Counted from the first letter of the stretch, positions 45,776-57,818 are shown. The stretch: 64,000 nt of DNA from Escarpia spicata (GCA_963995525.1 OZ023206.1:62308994-62372993), one strand, 5' to 3'. Numbers and translations are program-made. Notes: generated from the letters alone by a model not told the origin.

Positions 45776-47135
45776 CAGGGGCGGATCTAAGTGTGTTTCC
45801 AAGGGTGGTCTCAATCGGCAGATTTGTTAAAGAAAAATCCGTAATGTTACATTACATTATGTAGAATCGGCAGATTTATTTATTTTAATTTCGTAATCTT
45901 ACATGGTATTATGCAGAACGTTGTGACATTAAAATAACATTGCTTTACGACACTTAAGCCATGCGTGTACTAGTTCCAAAAATGGAACGGCGACCCTGTT
46001 AAGTTTAGAGATTGACTTCCGATGACCGTAAGTTGATAGAAAACAGGCCAGTGCACAATGAGTCTCATTGGAGAATGTTTAATAATTTCTGAACTCCATG
46101 CGGTTGGATGTAACCGCCCAAACTGATTGATGATTGCGTCTATGTCCACCTCAACATCGTAATGTATATGTAACATAGCGAGTCCGTTGATACGGTCCTC
46201 TGTCATGGTGCTGCACATGTATGTCTCAAGACGCTGATTGTTCTCTCACATTCAACGCTAGTGACGCCGAATGTAAACACCAATTTCAGACAAGTGTGTA
46301 TATTTGGGGAAAAAGCATTATCTGCAGTCTTGAGTGACGCTGCTGCATCTTTGGGAACATCATAGTCTACTTCCGCTTCCCATCGAGTCAGCCAACAGTG
46401 TAATTCGGTTTGCAAATTATGTGGACTGGGTAGGTCGTTTTTTATACTCGGCAGCAAATACTTGCACATTTTGAATTACTTGCGTCCTTGGAGCAACGTT
46501 GATCACGGCGGGAACGAGATGTAAGCGTTCGTTATCAACAGCTGAGGAGCACGAAACCGGTCGTTGAAACCCATCAACAGCTGGACGATGACTGGGATGG
46601 TCAGATTCATTCGATGATAGGTTTCTACACCATCAGCAGGAACATTAGCTCTATGCTGCTATCGTCCACTCCGTTCCAACAGCCTGTGCCATTGTAGTTA
46701 TTTACAAAATGAGGTTATGATGGAAATTATCAATATCATTACTGTCAATTTCCTAACTTCTTCAAGGGCAGTGCTTGTATACTTGACTTGATTGACAGCG
46801 TTGACATCCATCGTCTTGGACTGGAGGCTGACACTGATGGATTGAACGTATGCAATAATGTCACGGACTGTTGCGCTCTCGCTATGGTAAAACCATGCGC
46901 GAACGCAAGCAAACGAAACCAACCGGTTACAAGGATACAGTTGGAAATTATGCCTAGGATTGACATGGCTAACACTTGAGTCTTTTTATTATCAGTAGGT
47001 TTACATAGTAATATAGGGCCTGCACGCCTTATTTCGTCCGTCATCATAGTATTTACCACTGACAGGGGTCTTAGACCCCCCATCCATTGCATTGGGGGTC
47101 TTGAGATCCCTAAGATCCCCCTGGATCCGCTGCTG
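45776..47135 (-). mobile_element. ZMYM1-like hAT remnant
   Basis: The left end CAGGGGCGGATCTA and the reversed right end CAGCAGCGGATCCA look like degenerate hAT termini. A hAT transposase tail is encoded between them on the minus strand. No clear target duplication remains. Confidence 0.55.
45970..46900 (-). pseudogene. hAT transposase C-terminal part (ZMYM1-like), broken
   Basis: Pieces in order on the minus strand: ISVSLQSKTMDVNAVNQVKY, then ETYHRMNLTIPVIVQLL, then LVFTFGVTSVECERTISVLR, then STMTEDRINGLAMLHIHYDV. These are segments of the hAT catalytic end and hATC dimerisation domain as in ZMYM1-like and 52-kDa-repressor-like proteins. Frame changes near 46490 and 46215 and several stops disable it. 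Confidence 0.6.
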
Positions 47136-47999
47136 CCTTACTTGTTTATTCGTCGTATTCATTATTCATACTGCTAGCCCACACATATATAATATGTTCC
47201 ATTCATTTACAGGCAAGTGCGAACGAATACTTTCTGATATGTCATCAACACTGTCTTCACTAATGTTATTACGTGTCACCTAGTTATTTTATGTAACTTA
47301 ATTAAGAACATACTTATATCAATATATTAATAACCATTCAATAGCCGTAAGATTGTCGATCCGATATCGTCTTAATCCAACATCGAATTTCTGCACACAC
47401 ATATGAAGTGGAGAAAACACACCCAGAATGATAGGCAAGGCTTCTAGCAGGAGAGGTCGCTTTTAAAAATACGTAGTTCCACTAACTCGCATTAGTGTAG
47501 ACCAACACGGTTTTTAAACGTAACATTGCTCGCGATATGTGACAGCATTAATAGGATGGCCGTTAACCGACGCTAGACGTCGTTACAATAAATACTCGTT
47601 GTTCGCACTAAACTAATATAGATAAATATTCAATTAAATAGCATCGTCTGCCGCTTATATTATTGAATTGATAGGAATCACACCTTCTAATCTGTATTCT
47701 AAGCTCGTTCCAGTATATCCATAATTTGTTTCTTATGACAAGGACTCAGCATGTGTTATTTAAATAGTGTATTAGTAAAGCAGCTAATGTTATTACGGCT
47801 AGCAGAATGAAATGCAGAAAATGTACTCCAATCGTTTTCACAAATAGATGTGTTATAAAAAAATAACACTGTGATACATGCAATGGGCCGAATAGACAAC
47901 ATTGGTACGATACTGTAGGTATTGGTATCTGGGCCGAATAGGAGTTCCGGTTCCGGGGCCCGGTTGGTGATCTAATAAATTCGTTAAATGCTTTCTGTT
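47136..47999. other. Intergenic DNA before the tandem array
   Basis: AT-rich, with no recognisable gene or repeat family. Confidence 0.5.
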
Positions 48000-48002
48000 A
48001 CA

Positions 48003-48205
48003 CACATACATAACCGACTAACGTTTTTTACTGAACTACACACATACATAACCGACTAACGTTTTTACTGAACTACACACATACATAACCGACTAACGTT
48101 TTTACTGAACTACATACCGACATAACAGGCTAACATCTCTGTACTGAACTACACACATACATAACAGGCAATCATCTCTGTACTGAACTACACACATACA
48201 TAGCC
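48003..48205. repeat. 37-bp repeat array, unit A
   Basis: About six units of ACATACATAACCGACTAACG followed by TTTTTACTGAACTACAC. Later units carry variants such as GGCTAACATCTCTGTACTG. No CRISPR-like spacers occur. Confidence 0.85.
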
Positions 48206-48527
48206 GACATTAGGAAGGTTCCCAACATATGCTTTGCATTACACTAAGAAAAAGACACAAGATGAGGTTTGCACAGTTTATTCGTGAACAACACAAACGT
48301 ATTTACATGTCACGCTCCATAACTACAAGAACCAGAGACTAGACATTGATACAGAGTCTTGCAAAGTTTAATCGTGTACAAGACAATACCGCAATTACAG
48401 GACACCCTCCATTAATGTCAGAACCATATGTTTCATTGTGTTTCGCCACTGTTTCGAGTCTTGGAACCAACACTTGATACTACACATGGATAGTGTCGTC
48501 TTGAGTGTTCAGCTTTGCACAACTTGG

Positions 48528-48983
48528 TTATGGAACTAATTTTGACGCTAAGGCTAATCCTAACCCTACCCCTAACGCTGACCGAAATCCTAAGCTGAAC
48601 CCCAACCCTAATCCTAATGCTAACCCAAAAATTGTGACATTGGTCACGTGAATAGAAGTTGTGACGTCTTCAGGAGCGGTCGTTGTTACTTTGGTACCAT
48701 CGATAGAAGTTGTCACATCGGTCTTATCGCCAGAAGTTCCGACATCGTCAGGAGCGGAAGTTGTCACATCTGTCGTGTCGGCAGAAATTGTGACATCGTC
48801 AGGAGCGGAAGTTGGCACATCGCAGAGCCTAGTGTACCAGATGTCCTCGCCCTCTGATTCCGTCGACACGGAAGGATGGCTGGTCACCGGCATGATGGAG
48901 CGGTTCGTTGGCTCGTCCTCATTGCTCGAGTCTGCTGCATCGCAAGGTCGGAAATAAGGTGTCTTCAACATGATGTTAGGCAT
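48528..48983 (-). CDS. Small Thr-rich protein with Gly-Leu hydrophobic tail, unit A
   Basis: From ATG 48983 the product has 151 residues (an upstream GTG at 49025 was not used). TATATAAG on the minus strand at 49030-49037 lies about 47 bp before the ATG. The middle has imperfect repeats of DVTTSAPDDV; the last ~32 residues alternate Gly and Leu (FGLALGLGLGFSLGF...) and could insert in a membrane. That tail is encoded by degenerate 6-bp CTAACC-like repeats. No family is recognised. An overlapping ORF on the plus strand (48661-48957) has no promoter signal. Conservation between units is weak evidence because all DNA in them is conserved. Confidence 0.4.
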   Translation of the reverse strand: MPNIMLKTPYFRPCDAADSSNEDEPTNRSIMPVTSHPSVSTESEGEDIWYTRLCDVPTSAPDDVTISADTTDVTTSAPDDVGTSGDKTDVTTSIDGTKVTTTAPEDVTTSIHVTNVTIFGLALGLGLGFSLGFRSALGVGLGLALASKLVP

Positions 48984-49029
48984 GATGGCATCGTAATACG
49001 AATGATGTGCCAATTGACAAAACACAGCG

Positions 49030-49038
49030 CTTATATAG
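49030..49038 (-). promoter_or_regulatory. TATA box of the 151-residue ORF, unit A
   Basis: CTATATAAG on the minus strand. The same motif occurs at 52785-52793 and 56459-56467 in units B and C. Confidence 0.45.
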
Positions 49039-49364
49039 TTAGTGAATGTGCCGAAAGGTCACGTGGGCGTGCCGAAAGATCACGGATTGTAGACAATTCA
49101 AAAGCACGGGCTGTAGAGTAGATCCGACTTGCACAGCGAATATCATTTCAAACCAGTTTGCAAACAGGCACCCATTTGAAGTAAGTACAACTCTACTATG
49201 TAAAGACTGTCGTCGTTTCTCCTTCCACTGCTTGGGTGTGTTCAGCAGTAGAGACAGTCGCTTGGAGGGCCGATATTTGCCGCAACAGGGGAGAAGAGGG
49301 AGAAGTAGCGACGTTTGCAGCAATACACTCCTTTTCTTGACGCTGAAACAGTGAAGGAATGAAC

Positions 49365-49568
49365 TTAATAATGAATGGTCAACTGGTATGTATAAGAAAA
49401 AAAATACGAAATTGGTTTGGTCGTCGAATTGGACGTTGAAATGGTCGTTGGCTGATGGTCCAGGTTGCTTGACGGGGTCGAGAGATCGAGTAGGCCCGTA
49501 GCCGGAGAAGGCTGCGCCTTCGGTAGCAAAATCCCTTGTCGGACGTTAGCACTAGTCATGTTGTTCAT
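49365..49568 (-). CDS. Small Ser/Thr/Pro-rich ORF, unit A
   Basis: 67 residues from ATG 49568 (MNNMTSANVRQG...). TATAAAAG on the minus strand at 49614-49621 lies 46 bp upstream, a good core-promoter distance. No domain is recognised. It might be the first exon of a transcript running on towards 49039, but no clear splice pair was found. Confidence 0.35.
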   Translation of the reverse strand: MNNMTSANVRQGILLPKAQPSPATGLLDLSTPSSNLDHQPTTISTSNSTTKPISYFFSYTYQLTIHY

Positions 49569-49613
49569 CTTCCAAAATGTAAGATATAATGATCACAAAA
49601 AACAGACGCAGGC

Positions 49614-49621
49614 CTTTTATA
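49614..49621 (-). promoter_or_regulatory. TATA box of the 67-residue ORF, unit A
   Basis: TATAAAAG on the minus strand, 46 bp before ATG 49568. Repeated in units B and C. Confidence 0.45.
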
Positions 49622-50140
49622 ACAGTTAGACAGAACATAAAGGTCACTTCCGACGTAGCGTCCCTAGTAGAGGCTGCCATAGTAAGCGAATTTGAAAACT
49701 GCTGTGATCGTAAACGACTATGTCAATAACATGTAAGGACAGCCACCTGACAGGACTTCGTTCAAACAGGTGACCATCATGGTTCCCAACGCCACTCAGT
49801 GGACACCAATGTAATTATTCAGAGTATTGATAGATCTCTATTCGTTGACACACTTCGAGGAATACAGAAAGCATAGAGGCCACCATGACAGTCAAATAAC
49901 TTCCGGTACGACGTTACTTCCGGCGTAGCGTCCCTAGTAGAGGCCGCCATGACAGTCAAGTGACTTCCGGTATGACATCACATCCGGTGTAGCGCACCCT
50001 AGTGGATAATTGAAGTACTACCCTATATGATGGCGCCATCTAGCGGGTAAAAATATATAATTAGGTTAGATAGAGACAAAAAGTTGGGGTTAACCTCGCG
50101 AAAATGTTATGTCTTTGTCCCAGAGGGACAAAACATTAAA

Positions 50141-50170
50141 TTTACTACTACTACTGCTACTAGTACTACG

Positions 50171-50211
<41 letters not shown>

Positions 50212-50272
50212 GACTACTACGACTACTACTACTACTACGACTTCTACTACTAATACGACTACTACTACTACG

Positions 50273-50312
<40 letters not shown>

Positions 50313-50323
50313 TTACTATTACG

Positions 50324-50382
<59 letters not shown>

Positions 50383-50491
50383 GACTACTACTACTACTAC
50401 GAATACTACTAGTACGACTACTACTAGTACTACTACTACGACTACTACTACTACTACTACTACTACGACTACTACTACTACTACTACTACG

Positions 50492-50535
<44 letters not shown>

Positions 50536-50536
50536 G

Positions 50537-50580
<44 letters not shown>

Positions 50581-50636
50581 GACTACTACTACTACTACGA
50601 CTACTACTACTACTACGACTACTACTACTACTACTG

Positions 50637-50667
<31 letters not shown>

Positions 50668-50668
50668 G

Positions 50669-50711
<43 letters not shown>

Positions 50712-50955
50712 TTACGACTACGACTACTACTACTACGACTAGTACTACTACTACTACTAGTACTACGACAACTACTACTACTACTACTACTACTACGACT
50801 ACTACTACTACTACGACTACTACTACTACAACGACTACTACTACTACTACGACTACGACTACTATTACTACTACTACTACTACTACTAGTACTACGACTA
50901 CTACGACTACTACTACTACTATTACGACTACTACTACGACTAGTACTCTGCTTCT
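50141..50955. repeat. TAC-triplet tract, unit A
   Basis: About 800 bp of TAC with frequent CGAC and occasional AGTAC or ATTAC variants. Poly-Thr, poly-Leu and poly-Val ORFs are artefacts. Confidence 0.97.
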
Positions 50956-50972
50956 ACTGCGATAACACATAT

Positions 50973-51485
50973 GGTATGATGGAATTCCATCTTTTTGACG
51001 GAATCTTACGTGATAACACGTCTATTAAGGTGGAATTCCATCTTTTTGACGGAATCTTACGCGATAACACGTCTATTCTGATGGAATTCCATCTTTTTGA
51101 CGGAATCTTACGCGATAACACGTCTATTCTGATGGAATTCCATCTTTTTGATGGAATCTTACGCGATAACACCTCTATTCTGATGGAATTCCATCTTTTT
51201 GATGGAATCTTACGCGATAACACGTCTATTCTGATGGAATTCCATCTTTTTGATGGAATCTTACGCGATAACACGTCTATTCTGATGGAATTCCATCTTA
51301 TTGATGGAATCTTACGCGATAACACGTCTATTCTGATGGAATTCCATCTCTTTGATGAAATCTTACGCGATAACACGTCTATTCTGATGGAATTCCATCT
51401 TTTTGATGGAATCTCACACGGTAACCCGTCTATTCTGATGGAATTCCATCTTTTTGATGGAATCTCACGCCATAACCCGTTAAGT
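50973..51485. repeat. 51-bp minisatellite, unit A
   Basis: About ten copies of a 51-bp unit with the perfect palindrome GATGGAATTCCATC, starting near 50978 and repeating every 51 bp. Since 51 is 17 codons, both strands stay open: the plus strand repeats MEFHLFDGILRDNTSIL. Confidence 0.92.
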
Positions 51486-51594
51486 GTAGTGTTTCGTTTG
51501 TACAACTCGTATCTATAGTTCGATTCGTTCAGCGTGTTGGTCAAACTATAATGTTTCGTTTGCGCAACTAGTTGGTCTGAGTACATTAAAATCT

Positions 51595-51965
51595 TTGTAC
51601 TGAACTACACACAGATATAAATGCCTATCATCTCTACTGAACCACACATATACATAACTGGCTAACGTCTCTTCTGAACTACTCACATGCATTACCATCT
51701 AACGTCTCTACTGAACTATACACATACATAACTGACTAACGTTTTTACTGAACTACACACGTACATAACCGACTAACGTTTTCTACTGAACTACACACAT
51801 ACATAACCGACTAACGTTTTTACTGAACTACATACATACATAACCGACTAACGTTTTTACTGAACTACATACCGACATAACAGGCTAACATCTCTGTACT
51901 GAACTACACACATACATAACTGGCTATCATCTCTGTACTGAACTACACACATACATAGCCGACAT
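51595..51965. repeat. 37-bp repeat array, unit B
   Basis: About ten units of the same consensus. The first ones are the most diverged. Confidence 0.85.
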
Positions 51966-52282
51966 TAGTAAGGTTCCCAACATATGCTTTGCATTACACT
52001 ATGAAAAAGACACAAGATGAGGTTTGCACAGTTTATTCCTGAACAATACAAACGTATTTACATGTCATGCTCCATAACTACAAGAACCAGAGACTAGACA
52101 TTGATACAGAGTCTTGCAAAGTTTAATCGTGTACAAGACAATACCGCAATTACAGGACACCCTCCATTAATGTCAGAACCATATGTTTCATAGTGTTTCG
52201 CCACTGTTTCGAGTCTTGGAACCAACACTTGATACTACACATGGATAGTGTCGTCTTGAGTGTTCAGCTTTGCACAACTTGG

Positions 52283-52738
52283 TTATGGAACTAATTTTGA
52301 CGCTAAGGCTAATCCTAACCCTACCCCTAACGCTGACCGAAATCCTAAGCTGAACCCCAACCCTAATCCTAATGCTAACCCAAAAATTGTGACATTGGTC
52401 ACGTGAGTAGAAGTTGTGACGTCTTCAGGAGCGGTCGTTGTTACTTTGGTACCATCGATAGAAGTTGTCACATCGGTCTTATCGCCAGAAGTTCCGACAT
52501 CGTCAGGAGCGGAAGTTGTCACATCTGTCGTGTCGGCAGAAATTGTGACATCGTCAGGAGCGGAAGTTGGCACATCGCAGAGCCTAGTGTACCAGATGTC
52601 CTCGCCCTCTGATTCCGTCGACACGGAAGGATGGCTGGTCACCGGCATGATGGAGCGGTTCGTTGGCTCGTCCTCATTGCTCGAGTCTGCTGCATCGCAA
52701 GGTCGGAAATAAGGTGTCTTCAACATGATGTTAGGCAT
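52283..52738 (-). CDS. Small Thr-rich protein with Gly-Leu tail, unit B
   Basis: Nearly identical to the unit A ORF, 151 residues from ATG 52738. One visible change is STHVTNV for SIHVTNV. Confidence 0.4.
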   Translation of the reverse strand: MPNIMLKTPYFRPCDAADSSNEDEPTNRSIMPVTSHPSVSTESEGEDIWYTRLCDVPTSAPDDVTISADTTDVTTSAPDDVGTSGDKTDVTTSIDGTKVTTTAPEDVTTSTHVTNVTIFGLALGLGLGFSLGFRSALGVGLGLALASKLVP

Positions 52739-53119
52739 GATGGCATCGTAATACGAATGATGTGCCAATTGACAAAACACAGCGCTTATATAGTTAGTGA
52801 ATGTGCCGAAAGGTCACGTGGGCGTGCCGAAAGATCACGGATTGTAGACAATTCAAAAGCACGGGCTGTAGAGTAGATCCGACTTGCACAGCGAATATCA
52901 TTTCAAACCAGTTTGCAAACACGCACCCATTTGAAGTAAGTACAACTCTACTATGTAAAGACTGTCGTCGTTTCTCCTTCCACTGCTTGGGTGTGTTCAG
53001 CAGTAGAGACAGTCGCTTGGAGGGCCGATATTTGCCGCAACAGGGGAGAAGAGGGAGAAGTAGCGACGTTTGCAGCAATACACTCCTTTTCTTGACGCTG
53101 AAACAGTGAAGGAATTAGC

Positions 53120-53323
53120 TTAATAATGAATGGTCAACTGGTATGTATAAGAAAAAAAATACGAAATTGGTTTGGTCGTCGAATTGGACGTTGAAATGGT
53201 CGTTGGCTGATGGTCCAGGTTGCTTGACGGGGTCGAGAGATCGAGTAGGCCCGTAGCCGGGGAAGGCTGCGCCTTCGGTAGCAAAATCCCTTGTCGGACG
53301 TTAGCACTAGTCATGTTGTTCAT
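53120..53323 (-). CDS. Small Ser/Thr/Pro-rich ORF, unit B
   Basis: 67 residues, identical at the protein level to the unit A ORF, with the same TATAAAAG upstream. Confidence 0.35.
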   Translation of the reverse strand: MNNMTSANVRQGILLPKAQPSPATGLLDLSTPSSNLDHQPTTISTSNSTTKPISYFFSYTYQLTIHY

Positions 53324-53895
53324 CTTCCAAAATGTAAGATATAATGATCACAAAAAACAGACGCAGGCCTTTTATAACAGTTAGACAGAACATAAAGGTC
53401 ACTTCCGACGTAGCGTCCCTAGTAGAGGCTGCCATAGCAAGCGAATTTGAAAACTGCTGTGATCGTAAACGACTATGTCAATAACATGTAAGGACAACCA
53501 CCTGACAGGACTTCGTTCAAAGAGGTGACCATCATGGTTCCCAACGCCACTCAGTGGACACCAATGTAATTATTCAGAGTATTGATAGATCTCTATTCGT
53601 TGACACACTTCGAGGAATACAGAAAGCATAGAGGCCACCATGACAGTCAAATAACTTCCGGTACGACGTTACTTCCGGCGTAGCGTCCCTAGTAGAGGCC
53701 GCCATGACAGTCAAGTGACTTCCGGTATGACATCACATCCGGTGTAGCGCCCCCTAGTGGATAATTGAAGTACTACCCTATATGATGGCGCCATCTAACG
53801 GGTAAAAATATATAATTAGGTTAGATAGAGACAAAAAGTTGGGGTTAACCTCGCGAAAATTTTATGTCTTTGTCCCAGAGGGACAAAACATTAAA

Positions 53896-54015
53896 TTTAC
53901 TACTACTACTGCTACTAGTACTACGACTACTACTACTACTACTACTACTACGTCAACTACGACTACTACTACTACTACGACTACTACTACTAATACGACT
54001 ACTACTACTACTACG

Positions 54016-54048
<33 letters not shown>

Positions 54049-54402
54049 GCTACTACTACTACTACTACTACGACTACTACTACTACTACTACGACTAGGC
54101 CTACTACTACTAGGACTACTACGACTAATACTACTACGACTACTACTACTACTACTAGTACTACTACTACTAGTACTACTACGACTACTACTACTACGAC
54201 TACTATTACTAGTACTAGTATGACTACTAGTACTACGACTACTACTACTACTACTACTACGACTACTACGACTACTACTACTACTACTACTACGACTACT
54301 ACTACTACTACGACTACGACTACTACTACTACTACGACTACTACCAGTACGACTACTACTACTACTACTACGACTACTACTACGACTACTACTACTACTA
54401 CG

Positions 54403-54437
<35 letters not shown>

Positions 54438-54835
54438 GACTACTACTACTACTACTACTACTATTACGACTAATACTACTACGACTACTACTACTCTTAC
54501 TACTACTACTACTACTACTACTACTACGACTACGACTACGACTACTTCTACTACGACTACTACTACTACTACTAGTAGTAATACGACAACTACTACTACG
54601 ACTACTACTTCTACTACTAGTACTACGACAACTACTACTATTACTACTACTACTACTACTACTACTACTACGACTACTACTACTACTACGACTACTACTA
54701 CTACTACGACTACTACTACTACCACGACTACGACTACTACTACTACTACTACGTCTACTACTACTAGTACTACGACTACTACGACTACTACTACTTCTAC
54801 TACGACTACTACTACGACTAGTACTCTGCTACTAC
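53896..54835. repeat. TAC-triplet tract, unit B
   Basis: About 940 bp, longer than in unit A, with the same CGAC interruptions. Confidence 0.97.
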
Positions 54836-54849
54836 TGCGATAACACATA

Positions 54850-55160
54850 TGGTATGATGGAAGTCCATCTTTTTGACGGAATCTTACGTGATAACACGTC
54901 CATTAAGGTGGAATTCCATCTTTTTGACGGAATCTTACGCGATAACACGTCTATTCTGATGGAATTCCATCTTTTTGATGGAATCTTACGCAATAACACG
55001 TCTATTCTGATGGAATTCCATCTTTTTGAATAAATCTTACGCGATAACACGTCTATTCTGATGGAATTCCATCTTTTTGCTGGAATCTCACACGGTAACC
55101 CGTCTATTCTGATGGAATTCCATCTTTTTGATGGAATCTCACGCCATAACCGGTTAAGTG
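54850..55160. repeat. 51-bp minisatellite, unit B
   Basis: About six copies of the same 51-bp unit. One copy has lost the frame-neutral form (TTTTTGAATAAATC near 55025). Confidence 0.9.
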
Positions 55161-55264
55161 TACTGTTTCGTTTGTACAACTCGTATCTATAGTTCGATTC
55201 GTTCAGCGTGTTGGTCAAACTATAGTGTTTCGTTTGCGCAACTAGTTGGTCTGAGCACATTATC

Positions 55265-55640
55265 ATCTTTGTACTGAACTACACACATATATAAATGCCT
55301 ATCATCTCTACTGAACCACACATATACATAACTGGCTAACGTCTCTTCTGAACTACTCACATGCATTACCATCTAACGTCTCTACTGAACTATACACAGA
55401 CATAACTGACTAACGTTTTTATTGAACTACACACATACATAACCGACTAACGTTGTTTAATGAACTACACACATACATGAACGACTAACGTTTTTACTGA
55501 ACTACACACAGACATAACCGACTAACGTTTTTACTGAACTACATACCGACATAACAGGCTAACATCTCTGTACTGAACTACACACATAGATAACAGGCAA
55601 TCATCTCTGTACTGAACTACACACATACATAGCCAACATT
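55265..55640. repeat. 37-bp repeat array, unit C
   Basis: About ten units of the same consensus. Confidence 0.85.
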
Positions 55641-55956
55641 AGGAAGGTTCCCAACATATGCTTTGCATTACACTAAGAAAAAGACACAAGATGAGGTTTG
55701 CACAGTTTATTCGTGAACAACACAAACGTATTTACATGTCACGCTCCATAACTACAAGAACCAGAGACTAGACATTGATACAGAGTCTTGCAAAGTTTAA
55801 TCGTGTACAAGACAATACCGCAATTACAGGACACCCTCCATTAATGTCAGAACCATATGTTTCATAGTGTTTCGCCACTGTTTCGAGTCTTGGAACCAAC
55901 ACTTGATACTACACATGGATAGTGTCGTCTTGAGTGTTCAGCTTTGCACACCTTGG

Positions 55957-56412
55957 TTATGGAACTAATTTTGACGCTAAGGCTAATCCTAACCCTACCC
56001 CTAACGCTGACCGAAATCCTAACCTGAAACCCAACCCTAATCCTAATGCTAACCCAAAAATTGTGACATTGGTCACGTGAGTAGAAGTTGTGACGTCTTC
56101 AGGAGCGGTCGTTGTTACTTTGGTACCATCGATAGAAGTTGTCACATCGGTCTTATCGCCAGAAGTTCCGACATCGTCAGTAGCGGAAATTGTCACATCT
56201 GTCGTGTCGGCAGAAATTGTGACATCGTCAGGAGCGGAAGTTGGCACATCGCAGAGCATAGTGTACCAGATGTCCTCGCCCTCTGATTCCGTCGACACGG
56301 AAGGATGGCTGGTCACCGGCATGATGGAGCGGTTCGTTGGCTCGTCCTCATTGATCGAGTCTGCTGCATCGCAAGGTCGGAAATAAGGTGTCTTCAACAT
56401 GATGTTAGGCAT
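55957..56412 (-). CDS. Small Thr-rich protein with Gly-Leu tail, unit C
   Basis: 151 residues from ATG 56412, open throughout. Changes include SINEDE for SSNEDE, WYTMLC for WYTRLC and ISATDDV for TSAPDDV. Confidence 0.4.
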   Translation of the reverse strand: MPNIMLKTPYFRPCDAADSINEDEPTNRSIMPVTSHPSVSTESEGEDIWYTMLCDVPTSAPDDVTISADTTDVTISATDDVGTSGDKTDVTTSIDGTKVTTTAPEDVTTSTHVTNVTIFGLALGLGLGFRLGFRSALGVGLGLALASKLVP

Positions 56413-56793
56413 GATGGCATCGTAATACGAATGATGTGCCAATTGACAAAACACAGCGCTTATATAGTTAGTGAATGTGCCGAAAGGTCACGTGGGCGTG
56501 CCGAAAGATCACGGATTGTAGACAATTCAAAAGCACGGGCTGTAGAGTAGATCCGAATTGCACAGCGAATATCATTTCAAACCAGTTTGCAAACAGGCAC
56601 CCATTTGAAGTAAGTACAACTCTACTATGTAAAGACTGTCGTCGTTTCTCCTTCCACTGCTTGGGTGTGTTCAGCAGTAGAGACAGTCGCTTGGAGGGCC
56701 GATATTTGCCGCAACAGGGGAGAAGAGGGAGAAGTAGCGACGTTTGCAGCAATACACTCCTTTTCTTGACGCTGAAACAGTGAAGGAATGAAC

Positions 56794-56997
56794 TTAATAA
56801 TGAATGGTCAACTGGTATGTATAAGAAAAAAGATACGAAATTGGTTTGTTCGTCGAATTGGACGTTGAAATGGTCGTTGGCTGATGGTCCAGGTTGCTTG
56901 ACGGGGTCGAGAGAGCGAGTAGGCCCGTAGCCGGAGAAGGCTGCGCCTTCGGTAGCAAAATCACTTGTCGGACGTTAGCACTATTCATGTTGTTCAT
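56794..56997 (-). CDS. Small Ser/Thr/Pro-rich ORF, unit C
   Basis: 67 residues with several substitutions relative to A and B (MNNMNSANVRQVI, LLALSTP, STNKPISYLF). The frame stays open. Confidence 0.35.
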   Translation of the reverse strand: MNNMNSANVRQVILLPKAQPSPATGLLALSTPSSNLDHQPTTISTSNSTNKPISYLFSYTYQLTIHY

Positions 56998-57571
56998 CTT
57001 CCAAAATGTAAGATATAATGATCACAAAAAACAGACGCAGGCCTTTTATAACAGTTAGACAGAACATAAAGGTCACTTCCGGCGTAGCGTCCCTAGTAGA
57101 GGCTGCCATAGCAAGCGAATTTGAAAACTGCTGTGATCGTAAACGACTATGTCAATAACATGTAAGGACAACCACCTGACAGGACTTCGTTCAAAGAGGT
57201 GACCATCATGGTTCCCAACGCCACTCAGTGGACACCAATGTAATTATTCAGAGTATTGATAGATCTCTATTCGTTGACACACTTCGAGGAATACAGAAAG
57301 CATAGAGGCCACCATGACAGTCAAATAACTTCCGGTACGACGTTACTTCCGGCGTAGCGTCCCTAGTAGAGGCCGCCATGACAGTCAAGTGACTTCCGGT
57401 ATGACATCACATCCGGTGTAGCGCCCCCAAGTGGATAATTGAAGTACTACCCTATATGATGGCGCCATCTAGGGGGTAAAAATATATAATTAGGTAAGAT
57501 AGAGACAACAAGTTGGGGTTAACCTCGCGAAAATGTTATGTCTTTGTCCCAGAGGGACAAAACATAAAATT

Positions 57572-57818
57572 TACTACTACTACTGCTACACTAGTACTAC
57601 GACGACTACTACTACTACTACTACGACTACTACGACTACTACTACTACTACGACTACTACTACTAATACGACTACTACTACTACGACAACTACTACTGCT
57701 ACTACTACGACTACAACTACTACTGCTACTACTACTACGACTACTACTACTACGACTACTACTACTACTCCTACTACTGGTATGACTACTACTACTACCA
57801 CTACTACTACTACTACTG
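57572..57818. repeat. TAC-triplet tract, unit C, broken off
   Basis: About 245 bp, then an abrupt change to viral DNA (CATCGCGTCGTCGTCG). Confidence 0.95.

Larger units (their letters stand above)
48000..51755. repeat. Tandem unit A (~3.75 kb)
   Basis: First of two and a half tandem copies; equivalent positions recur at +3755 in unit B. Order: 37-bp repeat array, 151-residue ORF (minus), 67-residue ORF (minus), a GC-richer spacer with two copies of GTAGCGTCCCTAGTAGAGGC (about 49667 and 49927), TAC tract, 51-bp minisatellite. Confidence 0.9.
51756..55430. repeat. Tandem unit B (~3.67 kb)
   Basis: Same order as unit A with about 98-99% identity outside the simple repeats. It differs in TAC tract length and in having about 6 rather than 10 copies of the 51-bp minisatellite. 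Confidence 0.9.
55431..57818. repeat. Tandem unit C, truncated
   Basis: Same order as A and B but stops inside its TAC tract, where the inverted viral block begins. The 51-bp minisatellite is missing. Confidence 0.9.

Noticed and set aside
48003..48205. 37-bp repeats as a CRISPR array
   Set aside because: Repeats are head to tail without unique spacers, in a eukaryotic genome and without cas genes.
48547..48626. True telomere at the Gly-Leu hexamer tract
   Set aside because: Under 100 bp, heavily degenerate, internal, and repeated in each tandem unit.
50084..50970. Long poly-Thr, poly-Leu and poly-Val ORFs
   Set aside because: They only translate the TAC-triplet tract; the same applies at 53839-54848 and 57513-57928.
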